From positions 27,974 to 91,973 of the forward strand of contig CAJWHM010000003.1 in NCBI GenBank assembly GCA_913041125.1: DNA of 64,000 nt, in the 5' to 3' direction. Under the pieces are notes generated by a model. It was not told the DNA's origin. It saw only the letters and a list, made by a program, of their open reading frames with translations, and made no database searches. The translations under genes and the position numbers were made by a program. Positions 56,699-64,000 of the stretch are shown one piece after another. How positions within the stretch are numbered: the first letter of the stretch is position 1; the number at the start of each line of letters is the position of its first letter. Source of the stretch: an uncultured Bacteroidota bacterium (GTDB taxonomy: Bacteria > Bacteroidota > Bacteroidia > Flavobacteriales > Flavobacteriaceae).

Positions 56699-57396
56699 TA
56701 AAAGAAAAAAACATACTTATAATAGGAGGGAGTTCTGGAATTGGATTAGCTCTTGCAGAAATATTATCACCCTTAAATTCAGTATATATAGCTAGTAGAT
56801 CTAGTGAAAATCTGATAAATATAAAAGCTACTCATATACCATATGATGCAACAACACAAAATTTAGAAATTTCTTCCCTACCTGATACAATTGATGGATT
56901 TGTTTATTGCCCGGGAAGTATAAATCTACGTCCATTTAAAGGTTTAAGTTCTGAAGCATTTGAAAAAGACTTTCAAATCAATGTCATAGGTGCAATTAAT
57001 TCTCTAAAGTCTGTTCTAAGTAATTTAAGTAACAGTGGAAATGCATCTGTTATATTTTTTAGTACTGTAGCTGTTCAAACAGGAATGCCATTCCACAGTT
57101 CCGTTGCTTCCTCTAAAGGAGCCATAGAAGGACTAACAAGGTCATTAGCTGCTGAATTTGCTCCTAGAATAAGGGTAAATGCTATAGCTCCTTCTTTAGT
57201 TGACACTCCTTTGGCATCAAAATTTTTAAACAATGAATCAAAATTAGAAAAAGCAAATGAAAGGCATCCTTTGGGAAGAATTGGAAGTGCAAAAGAAATA
57301 GCACAAGCTGCAGCATTTCTTCTTGGAACTGAAAGTAGTTGGATGACAGGAAAAGTTTTACAACTCGACGGAGGTATAGGAAATTTGAAAACATAA
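56695..57396 (+). CDS. Short-chain dehydrogenase/reductase
   Basis: The 233-residue classical SDR has the cofactor motif IIGGSSGIGLALAEI near residue 10, the YCPGSINLRP region in place of the NNAG motif, an active-site serine in IFFSTVAVQTGMPFHSSVAS, and GAIEGLTRSLAAEFAPRIRV. The catalytic YxxxK tyrosine is not obvious: the expected position reads HSSVASSKGA, so serine or valine replaces tyrosine while the lysine is kept. This suggests changed chemistry. It is 4 bases before the photolyase gene. Confidence 0.88.
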   Translation: MIKEKNILIIGGSSGIGLALAEILSPLNSVYIASRSSENLINIKATHIPYDATTQNLEISSLPDTIDGFVYCPGSINLRPFKGLSSEAFEKDFQINVIGAINSLKSVLSNLSNSGNASVIFFSTVAVQTGMPFHSSVASSKGAIEGLTRSLAAEFAPRIRVNAIAPSLVDTPLASKFLNNESKLEKANERHPLGRIGSAKEIAQAAAFLLGTESSWMTGKVLQLDGGIGNLKT

Positions 57397-57400
57397 ATGC

Positions 57401-58705
57401 GTGAAAAAATTCACTTTGTTTTGGTTTAGACGTGATTTAAGATTAGAAGATAATCATGGATTGTATAAAGCTTTGAAAGGTGAAAGTAAAGTGATTCCCA
57501 TTTTTATTTTTGATCCCTCAATTTTAAAAAAATTACCTAAAAAAGATGCACGTGTTGAATTTATTTTATTAGCCTTGGGTGCTATAGATGTTGCTATGAA
57601 GAGGAACAGATGTAACGTCGGAATATATCATGGCACCCCTATGGCTATTTTTGATCAAATTACTAACAATTGGAAAATAGATAAGGTAATTTGTAATGAA
57701 GATTATGAGCCGTATGCAATTAAAAGAGATAAAGAGATAAAAAAACTTTTAAATCAAAAGGGGATAGACTTTGAAATGTATAAAGATCAAGTCATATTTG
57801 AGAAAAATGAAATAGTAAAAGACGATGGTTCTCCCTACAAAGTATATACACCTTATTCAAAAAAATGGTTGTTACAGTTTCAATCCAAAACCATAAAAAA
57901 TTTCCCTTCCGAAGAATTATTAGATAATTTTTACAATGAAAGCAAACTTCAAAGTTGTTCATTAGAAGATTTGGGTTTTATTAAAAGTAAAATTTCCCAG
58001 CCAAAAGTAGTTTTGAATAATCAAATAATTGATAATTATGAAGAAACTAGAAACTTTCCATTCTTGGATAAAACCTCAAGAATAGGAACTGCTTTAAGAT
58101 TTGGCACAGTCAGTATTAGAAAAGTCGTATTAAAATCTTCAACGAGGTTTAACAAAACTTTTCTAAAAGAGTTGATTTGGAGAGAATTTTTTATGCAAAT
58201 TTTATGGCATTATCCAGAAACTCAAAATAAAAGCTTTAAACCACAGTATGATCGTATAGAATGGATAAATAACAAAGAAGATTTTGAAAAATGGTGTGCT
58301 GGTGAGACAGGATATCCTTTAGTTGACGCGGGAATGAGGGAATTAAATAAAACTGGATTTATGCATAATAGAGTAAGGATGCTTGTGGGGAGTTTTTTAT
58401 GTAAACACCTTTTAATAGACTGGCGTTGGGGAGAAGCTTACTTTGCTAAAAAATTATTTGACTACGAAATGTCGAGTAATATTGGTAATTGGCAATGGGT
58501 TGCCGGATGTGGAGTTGATGCTGCTCCTTATTTTAGGATTTTCAATCCCTCAGAACAAATAAAAAAATTTGATAAGGATTTAAATTATATAAAAAAATGG
58601 GTTCCTAATTTCCAAAACCCTGATTACGCACAACCAATAGTCAACCACAAAGAAGCAAGAGAGCGCTGTTTAAATACATATAAAGCAGCTTTAAACAAAG
58701 TGTGA
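57401..58705 (+). CDS. phrB: Class I-type deoxyribodipyrimidine photolyase
   Basis: The 434-residue flavoprotein probably uses blue light to split cyclobutane pyrimidine dimers. It starts with [20 protein letters not shown] (antenna domain). The FAD domain shows [58 protein letters not shown] and [20 protein letters not shown] followed by RIFNPSEQ, so the FAD pocket and the three electron-transfer tryptophans are in place. It starts with GTG at 57401. Its TGA overlaps the DUF2256 start. Repair is the most likely activity, but a cryptochrome role cannot be excluded. Confidence 0.92.
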   Translation: MKKFTLFWFRRDLRLEDNHGLYKALKGESKVIPIFIFDPSILKKLPKKDARVEFILLALGAIDVAMKRNRCNVGIYHGTPMAIFDQITNNWKIDKVICNEDYEPYAIKRDKEIKKLLNQKGIDFEMYKDQVIFEKNEIVKDDGSPYKVYTPYSKKWLLQFQSKTIKNFPSEELLDNFYNESKLQSCSLEDLGFIKSKISQPKVVLNNQIIDNYEETRNFPFLDKTSRIGTALRFGTVSIRKVVLKSSTRFNKTFLKELIWREFFMQILWHYPETQNKSFKPQYDRIEWINNKEDFEKWCAGETGYPLVDAGMRELNKTGFMHNRVRMLVGSFLCKHLLIDWRWGEAYFAKKLFDYEMSSNIGNWQWVAGCGVDAAPYFRIFNPSEQIKKFDKDLNYIKKWVPNFQNPDYAQPIVNHKEARERCLNTYKAALNKV

Positions 58706-58848
58706 AGGGTGTTTTGAAAATTAATCTTCCACAAAAAATATGTATTAGTTGCGGATTACCTTTTACTTGGAGAAAGAAATGGGAACGTGATTGGAAAAAC
58801 GTTAAATATTGTAGTAAAAAATGCAGGAGAAAAAAAGAATTGCTCTAA
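58702..58848 (+). CDS. DUF2256 zinc-finger-like protein (missed by ORF track)
   Basis: A GTG at 58702, overlapping the photolyase TGA by 4 bases, opens a 48-codon frame that I translated by eye. The protein has [19 protein letters not shown] and [16 protein letters not shown]: a C-x2-C plus C-x3-C arrangement around an FTWRKKW core, the complete DUF2256 pattern. The four cysteines could bind zinc. DUF2256 genes commonly sit beside photolyase or cryptochrome genes; the function is unknown. The 3' end overlaps the cry-DASH start by 28 bases. It was below the 60-residue cut-off of the ORF track. Confidence 0.88.
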   Translation: MKGVLKINLPQKICISCGLPFTWRKKWERDWKNVKYCSKKCRRKKELL

Positions 58849-60119
58849 TATGGTTAAGAAATGACTTACGTATAAGTGACCATTATGGATTTTACAAGGC
58901 TTCCAATGAATGTGATCAAATTTTCGCGTATTATACATTTGACAAAAGACATTTCAAAGAAACCCACTGGGGATTTAAAAAATCTGGAAAATTTAGGGCC
59001 AAATTTTTATTAGAATCTCTCAGAGAATTACAAAAAGAACTTTCTACGAACAATATTACACTGATAATAGATCAAAACTGTGCTAGTGAAGGAATTCCTA
59101 GATGGATAGAAAAATTGTTAGTTACTGACTTATACTACCAAAATGAATGGACCAGTGAAGAGAGAATTGTGTCCGAAAGATTAAAAAAAAATCTTTCAGA
59201 AGAAATAAAAATCCATTCATTTTATGACCAATTTTTATTTCATCCAGATGATATTCCATTTGGAATTAAAAATTTACCTGAAATATTTACCGTCTTTAGA
59301 AAAAAATGTGAAAAATATTGTAGCGTAAAACCATGTTTGCCTAAAATCAGATGTTTTCCACCTGAAAATAGATTGTTACAAAATTTTGAAATACCGTTAC
59401 TAACTGATTTGGGTTTTACAAATTTCGAAACTCATCCTAATTCTGCTTTTCCTTTTGAAGGAGGGAGTAATTCAGGTATGCAAAGAATTCAATACTATTT
59501 TTGGGAAACCAATAAACTTTCATTTTACAAGCAAACTCGAAATGGACTTGTGGGGATTGATTATAGTTCGAAATTATCATCGTGGCTCTCACTTGGGGCA
59601 CTTTCTGCAAGAGAAATATATTGGCAAGTAAAAAAATATGAAAATGAATTTAAAAAAAATCAATCTACATATTGGCTGATATTTGAACTTATTTGGAGAG
59701 ATTATTTTAAATATATCTCCTTAAAACATGGAGATAAAATTTTTCAAATTGAAGGTATTCTTAACAAAAAATATAATTGGGATAATAAAATAGAAAAACT
59801 TGATTCCTGGATAAATGGAACCACAAATGAACCATTTGTAAATGCTAATATGATTGAACTATCAAAAACGGGGTGGATGAGCAATAGAGGAAGACAAAAT
59901 GTTGCATCTTATTTTTCTAAAAATCTTCTTATTGACTGGAGGATAGGGGCCGCTTATTTTGAATCTCAACTCATCGATTATGACGTACATAGTAATTATG
60001 GTAATTGGATGTATGTATCGGGAGTAGGTAATGACCCCAGAGACCGAAAATTCGATGTGTCGTGGCAAGCTCAAAAGTATGATTCACAAAAAAAGTTTCA
60101 GAATTTATGGATAAAATAA
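58821..60119 (+). CDS. DASH-type cryptochrome
   Basis: This 432-residue flavoprotein starts [20 protein letters not shown]. Cry-DASH marks are [20 protein letters not shown], the [20 protein letters not shown] block, [17 protein letters not shown], and [20 protein letters not shown] followed by [39 protein letters not shown]. The electron-transfer tryptophans are retained. Family members repair CPDs in single-stranded DNA and bind FAD and often a folate antenna. It overlaps the DUF2256 gene by 28 bases and the next photolyase gene by 13. Confidence 0.92.
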   Translation: MQEKKRIALIWLRNDLRISDHYGFYKASNECDQIFAYYTFDKRHFKETHWGFKKSGKFRAKFLLESLRELQKELSTNNITLIIDQNCASEGIPRWIEKLLVTDLYYQNEWTSEERIVSERLKKNLSEEIKIHSFYDQFLFHPDDIPFGIKNLPEIFTVFRKKCEKYCSVKPCLPKIRCFPPENRLLQNFEIPLLTDLGFTNFETHPNSAFPFEGGSNSGMQRIQYYFWETNKLSFYKQTRNGLVGIDYSSKLSSWLSLGALSAREIYWQVKKYENEFKKNQSTYWLIFELIWRDYFKYISLKHGDKIFQIEGILNKKYNWDNKIEKLDSWINGTTNEPFVNANMIELSKTGWMSNRGRQNVASYFSKNLLIDWRIGAAYFESQLIDYDVHSNYGNWMYVSGVGNDPRDRKFDVSWQAQKYDSQKKFQNLWIK

Positions 60120-61597
60120 ATCAGACAGCTTCAATAATTTTACCTAACCAATTATTTGAAAAGTCACCATTATTTTCAAAAAAAAATAAATTTTTTTTAA
60201 TCGAGGAATTTTTATTTTTTAACCAATACAAGTTTCATAAACAAAAACTGTTTTTTCATAGGCTCTCGATGAAAAAATATCAAGTATTTATGAAAAGTAT
60301 TGGTTTTGATGTAGAATATATAGATTCAATAAGTGAATTATCAGATATTAGAAGACTTATAAAAAAAATATCATTTGAATATGATTCTTTAAGGATTATC
60401 AATCCAATAGATTATTTGATTGAAAGAAGGGTAAAATTTTTATGTGAAAAACTAGATTTAAACTTGACTATATTAGAAACCCCGATGTTTATTTCCACAC
60501 ATGATGAGTTTAATTTTTTCAAAACCGAAAAGAAAAAGTTTTTTCAAACGTCCTTTTACAAGCTTCAAAGAAAAAAATTAAACATACTAATAGATGATCA
60601 AGGAAAACCAGAAGGAGGTGACTGGACATATGATTCAATGAATAGAGAAAGATATCCAATTGACAAGAAAGCACCTCAAATAAAATTTTTTGATTACGAA
60701 TCATCCCTATCATTTGATTCTAAGAATTATGTTGAAAAAAATTACTCTGAAAATCCAGGCGAAATAGACAAAAATTTTAGTTTTCCAACAGACTTTGAGC
60801 AATCAGTGAAATGGTTTAAAGATTTTCTAAATAACAGGTTTAATGATTTTGGGATATATGAGGATTCGATAGTAGATAAAGAAAGTTTTCTGAATCATAG
60901 TTTATTGTCACCTTTATTGAACACTGGTCTTATAGATATTAATTTTGTTTTAGAAGCGACAATTTTGTTTTATAGAAAAAATAATATCCCATTAAATTCA
61001 TGTGAAGGATTCATAAGACAAATTATTGGTTGGAGAGAATTTATAAGGGGAGTTTATACGGTTAAAGGCAGTGAAGAGAGGACGAAGAACTTCTGGGGCT
61101 TTAAAAGAAAAATTCCTAAATCATTTTATAACGGAACTACTGGTATCTTACCTGTTGATGATTCTATAAAAAAAATATTAAAAACAGGTTATGCACATCA
61201 TATTGATCGACTTATGATATTAGGAAATTTTATGTTGTTATGCCAATTTGATCCAGATGAGGTGTATAGATGGTTTATGGAAATGTTCATTGATTCTTAT
61301 GACTGGGTAATGGTACCAAATGTTTATGGAATGAGTCAATTTGCTGATGGAGGATTAATGTCTACAAAACCATATATAAGCGGGAGTAGCTATATATTAA
61401 AAATGAGTAATTATAAGAAGGGAGAGTGGTCTGAAATATGGGATTCGCTTTTTTGGAATTTTATTGATAATTATAGGAGTTTTTTTGTAAAAAATCCAAG
61501 AATGAGAATGCTAGTTGCGAATTTTGATAAAATGAATTTAGATAAGAAAGAAAGGTTATTAAAATTAGCTAATCATTTTTTAATAAAATTTGACTAA
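60107..61597 (+). CDS. PhrB/FeS-BCP-family (6-4) photolyase-like protein without iron-sulfur cysteines
   Basis: The 496-residue protein matches the prokaryotic (6-4) photolyase/CryB family (photolyase-related, Pfam DPRP at the N-terminus): ASIILPNQLFEKSP, CEGFIRQIIGWREFIRGVYT, GYAHHIDRLMILGNF with the paired histidines, and YDWVMVPNVYGMSQFADGG. Family members hold a [4Fe-4S] cluster through four cysteines. Here the usual C-x2-C...CP segment before the LYW motif is replaced by MSNYKKGEWSEIWDSLFW, and the cysteine before YAHH is serine (DDSIKKILKTGYAHH). The cluster is therefore almost surely absent. Family assignment is firm; activity is open. Confidence 0.88.
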   Translation: MDKINQTASIILPNQLFEKSPLFSKKNKFFLIEEFLFFNQYKFHKQKLFFHRLSMKKYQVFMKSIGFDVEYIDSISELSDIRRLIKKISFEYDSLRIINPIDYLIERRVKFLCEKLDLNLTILETPMFISTHDEFNFFKTEKKKFFQTSFYKLQRKKLNILIDDQGKPEGGDWTYDSMNRERYPIDKKAPQIKFFDYESSLSFDSKNYVEKNYSENPGEIDKNFSFPTDFEQSVKWFKDFLNNRFNDFGIYEDSIVDKESFLNHSLLSPLLNTGLIDINFVLEATILFYRKNNIPLNSCEGFIRQIIGWREFIRGVYTVKGSEERTKNFWGFKRKIPKSFYNGTTGILPVDDSIKKILKTGYAHHIDRLMILGNFMLLCQFDPDEVYRWFMEMFIDSYDWVMVPNVYGMSQFADGGLMSTKPYISGSSYILKMSNYKKGEWSEIWDSLFWNFIDNYRSFFVKNPRMRMLVANFDKMNLDKKERLLKLANHFLIKFD

Positions 61598-61640
61598 TTA
61601 GAATTTAATGATTAAAAATATCTGTTAATTGGTTTACAAT

Positions 61641-63116
61641 ATGACAACAAAAAAAACTCCAATTGTAATTGTATGGCTAAAACGAGACTTAAGATTATTT
61701 GACCACGAAGCCCTTTCATTTGCAATGGTAGAAAAAGAATTAGTATTAATTTTATATGTTGCAGAAAAATTTCTAATAAAAAGTAATCACTTTAGTTCTC
61801 GTCACTTAAATTTTATTAAACAGTCATTGGTAGATATGAATCAAAAGTTGAAATCTTATAATACTGAGGTTTTGTGTTTGAGTGACGATGTAATATCAGT
61901 TTTTAAAACCTTAAATAATGAATTTTTAATAAAAAAAGTTTTTTCTCATTACGAAACAGGCATTAAAGTCACTTATCAAAGAGATATTAATCTAAAGAAG
62001 TGGTTTGAAGATAATAAAATAAAGTGGATTGAAAAGTGTCAAAAAGGGGTATTTAGAGGTTTGAAAAATAGAAAAAATTGGCCAACACTATGGAAAAATT
62101 TTATTCAAAAAAAAATTAGACCGATTCAAATAAATAAGAAAAAATTTATTTCTAAAAGTTCCCTTGATAAAATTAGATTAAAGCATAATATTCTGGATTT
62201 ACATACTGATTCTAACAAAAAAATTCAACCAGGAGGGAGTGATTTTGCATTTAAATATCTTGATTCTTTTTTTGAGGGTAGGTATTTAAATTATCAAAAA
62301 CACATTTCCAAACCTGATTTAGCTAGGATAAGTTGTAGCAGACTTTCGCCCTACATCGCCTATGGCAATATATCAATTAGAAAAATCTTTCAACGTATAT
62401 CAGAAGAAAAAATAATAGGTAAGAAGCATTTTGGAATTAAAGCTTTTGAGTCTCGTTTAAAATGGCGATCTCACTTCGTACAAAAGTTTGAAATGGAATC
62501 TAGTATGGAGTTTAAAAGTATTAATAAAGGCTATCACCAAATTTTAAAGCCAATAAAAAATGATTACATAAAGGCTTGGGAAAACGGAAATACAGGTGTG
62601 CCAATTGTAGATGCAGCTATGCGATGTTTAGTTGAGACAGGATATTTAAATTTTAGAATGCGTGCTTTGGTTGTTTCTTTTTTTGTTCATCACTTATGGC
62701 AGCCATGGCAAGCTTGTTCAGCTTTTTTAGCGAGACAATTTTTGGATTTTGAACCTGGTATTCATTTTCCTCAACTGCAAATGCAAGCAGGTGAGACAGG
62801 CATAAACACAATTCGAATATATAATCCTGTTAAAAACGGCATTGAACACGACCCTTACGGTAATTTTGTAAAACAATGGATTCCAGAATTGAAAGAACTT
62901 CCTGAGGAGTTGGTCCATACACCATGGAAAATAACATCTTTTGAAGAAGAAATATATCGATTCAAGAGAAACATAAGTTATCCGAATCCAATTGTAGATA
63001 TAGAAAAAGCTAGAAAATTTGCATCTAAAAAATTATGGAATATGAAAAAAACTCCGTGTGTTTTAAAAGAAACTAAAAGAATTCTAAAAACACATAATTT
63101 TAATAATAAAGGTTAA
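61641..63116 (+). CDS. Photolyase/cryptochrome-family FAD-binding protein with divergent flavin pocket
   Basis: The roughly 491-residue protein starts [20 protein letters not shown] (ATG at 61641; the track's TTG at 61629 adds four residues). The FAD domain has [40 protein letters not shown] and [20 protein letters not shown]. The usual NWQW segment is replaced by [15 protein letters not shown] and the D-x-A-P-Y-F-R loop by [19 protein letters not shown]. The equivalent of the FAD-proximal tryptophan is glutamine. Similar proteins occur in cyanobacteria and Bacteroidota; their activity is not well defined. TIGR03643 starts immediately after its stop. Confidence 0.85.
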   Translation: MTTKKTPIVIVWLKRDLRLFDHEALSFAMVEKELVLILYVAEKFLIKSNHFSSRHLNFIKQSLVDMNQKLKSYNTEVLCLSDDVISVFKTLNNEFLIKKVFSHYETGIKVTYQRDINLKKWFEDNKIKWIEKCQKGVFRGLKNRKNWPTLWKNFIQKKIRPIQINKKKFISKSSLDKIRLKHNILDLHTDSNKKIQPGGSDFAFKYLDSFFEGRYLNYQKHISKPDLARISCSRLSPYIAYGNISIRKIFQRISEEKIIGKKHFGIKAFESRLKWRSHFVQKFEMESSMEFKSINKGYHQILKPIKNDYIKAWENGNTGVPIVDAAMRCLVETGYLNFRMRALVVSFFVHHLWQPWQACSAFLARQFLDFEPGIHFPQLQMQAGETGINTIRIYNPVKNGIEHDPYGNFVKQWIPELKELPEELVHTPWKITSFEEEIYRFKRNISYPNPIVDIEKARKFASKKLWNMKKTPCVLKETKRILKTHNFNNKG

Positions 63117-63407
63117 ATGTTAAAAAATAAAATTACACTTACAGAAGAACAAATTGATAGAGTTGTTGAAATGGCTTGGGAAGATCGTACACCTTTTGAT
63201 GCAATACATGTTCAATTTGGATTGAGAGAACAGGATGTAATAAAATTAATGAGACGTGCGATGAAACCCTCAAGTTTTAGAATGTGGCGTGCTCGTGTTC
63301 AAGGAAGAAAAACAAAGCATAATAGGCTTTCAGAGGATTATGTAAAGCGTTTTAAGTGTTCAAGGCAGAAAGCAATTAGCAATAATAAAATTTCAAAAAG
63401 GAAATAA
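63117..63407 (+). CDS. TIGR03643/DUF2805 protein
   Basis: This 96-residue basic protein starts right after the previous stop codon (TAAATG). LTEEQIDRVVEMAWEDRTPF is followed by DAIHVQFGLREQDVIKLMRR, which reads like a helix-turn-helix, then PSSFRMWRARVQGRKTKHNR, highly conserved in the family. TIGR03643 proteins are found near photolyase genes in bacteria and in plants; the function is unknown. The basic tail and helix-turn-helix look suggest nucleic-acid binding, which is inference. Last gene of the operon. Confidence 0.87.
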   Translation: MLKNKITLTEEQIDRVVEMAWEDRTPFDAIHVQFGLREQDVIKLMRRAMKPSSFRMWRARVQGRKTKHNRLSEDYVKRFKCSRQKAISNNKISKRK

Positions 63408-63462
63408 GAGAATATTGAAAAACGAATATTATTCTAATCTTATATTTTATTGAGAAATTTTG

Positions 63463-64000
63463 TTAATTTTTAACACGTTTTATTTTAGCTCCTATTTTTG
63501 TTAAACGTTCAACTATATTTTCATATCCTCTGTCGACTTGCTCTATATTATGAATAGTACTTTGTCCTTTTGCTGAAAGAGCTGCAATTAATAATGATAT
63601 TCCAGCACGTATATCAGGTGAGGTCAAAGTTGACGCTTTTAGTTGAGATTTAAAATCGTGCCCAATAACAGTAGCTCTGTGTGGATCACACAAAATTATT
63701 TTTGCCCCCATATCAATTAGTTTATCAACAAAAAACAGTCTACTTTCAAACATCTTTTGATGAATTAAAACACTCCCTCTTGCTTGAGTAGCAACTACCA
63801 AAATAATACTTAATAAATCAGGCGAAAATCCAGGCCATGGTGAGTCAGATATAGTTAAAATTGAACCATCAATGAAATTCTGAATTTCATAACCTTTTTT
63901 ATGTGGTGGTATGTAAAGATCGTCACCTTTTTTTTCAATACTTAGTCCTAATTTTCGAAAAACATTAGGGATTTGACCTAAATAATCCCAACCAACATTT
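63463..64000 (-). CDS. murA: UDP-N-acetylglucosamine 1-carboxyvinyltransferase, 3' part (cut by window edge)
   Basis: MurA transfers enolpyruvate from PEP to UDP-GlcNAc, the first step of peptidoglycan synthesis. The ORF track begins at an internal codon (63801), but the frame stays open to the window end: [40 protein letters not shown] and [20 protein letters not shown], then [17 protein letters not shown] and [20 protein letters not shown]. These are C-terminal MurA landmarks. The catalytic cysteine lies outside the window. Confidence 0.93.
   Translation of the reverse strand, partial: NVGWDYLGQIPNVFRKLGLSIEKKGDDLYIPPHKKGYEIQNFIDGSILTISDSPWPGFSPDLLSIILVVATQARGSVLIHQKMFESRLFFVDKLIDMGAKIILCDPHRATVIGHDFKSQLKASTLTSPDIRAGISLLIAALSAKGQSTIHNIEQVDRGYENIVERLTKIGAKIKRVKN

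Noticed and set aside
63410-63440. AATATT repeats after the TIGR03643 gene as a terminator
   Set aside because: The stem is only six A-T pairs and no T-run follows closely; too weak to call.
1-64000. CRISPR arrays, tRNA or rRNA genes, insertion sequences, prophage genes, toxin-antitoxin pairs
   Set aside because: Looked for and not seen: no regularly spaced repeats, no cloverleaf-like sequences with the GGTTC(R)A arm, no transposase or integrase motifs.

Overview
The window is a compact, visibly AT-rich stretch of a Bacteroidota chromosome, most likely a marine member of the Flavobacteriia. The evidence is a set of families largely confined to that group (DUF5916, DUF4294, DUF6048, DUF6452, DUF3276/PUR-alpha-like, a SecA without a C-terminal zinc motif, a RecQ without zinc cysteines), TAnnTTTG-type promoter elements in front of several genes, few Shine-Dalgarno-like leaders and many overlapping or abutting genes. 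No insertion sequence, prophage, CRISPR array, tRNA or rRNA was seen. The longest gene-free stretch is about 200 bases.

Layout. 1-387: start of an aldehyde dehydrogenase cut by the window edge. 589-8860: branched-chain amino acid operon ilvD-ilvB-ilvN-ilvC-ilvA followed by a GapN-type NADP aldehyde dehydrogenase. 8919-13488 (minus): tightly coupled AGMO-like hydroxylase, GT4 glycosyltransferase and DUF5916 outer-membrane-type protein. 13517-21913: mainly housekeeping envelope genes (secA, DUF2795, PduO-type cobalamin adenosyltransferase, lnt, pssA, lptB, tatC). 22079-30926: recQ, a cyclophilin-FKBP fusion, a redoxin, a CsaA-like protein, an M14 peptidase, a PUR-alpha-like protein and an ABC exporter. 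31047-45342: nusB, a DUF1573 lipoprotein, yajC, pyrD, an M42 peptidase, DUF4294, a ZIP transporter, rlmL-like and rlmD methyltransferases with DUF6452/DUF6048, ornithine aminotransferase, cysteine desulfurase, an M23 peptidase, a coiled-coil protein and zapA. 45363-45527: a structured RNA that fits 6S RNA. 45526-52732 (minus): glycerol genes glpK-glpD-glpF downstream of a Tat-type GMC oxidoreductase module and an N-glycosylasparaginase. 52838-56091: cutC, a TSUP permease, a DMT permease and a DUF2911/TPR protein.

56231-63407: the most distinctive region, an eight-gene plus-strand operon of SRPBCC protein, SDR, class I photolyase, DUF2256 (missed by the ORF track), cry-DASH, a PhrB/FeS-BCP-family photolyase that has lost its iron-sulfur cysteines, a fourth photolyase-fold protein with a divergent FAD pocket, and a TIGR03643/DUF2805 protein. 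A 22-bp palindrome lies in the divergent intergenic region before it. Together this looks like a light-response and UV-repair island with at least three poorly described accessory proteins. 63463-64000: 3' part of murA, cut by the window edge.

The biology suggested is a free-living, sunlit-water heterotroph that makes its own valine/isoleucine, takes up and oxidises glycerol, and invests heavily in flavin-based photoreception and photorepair.
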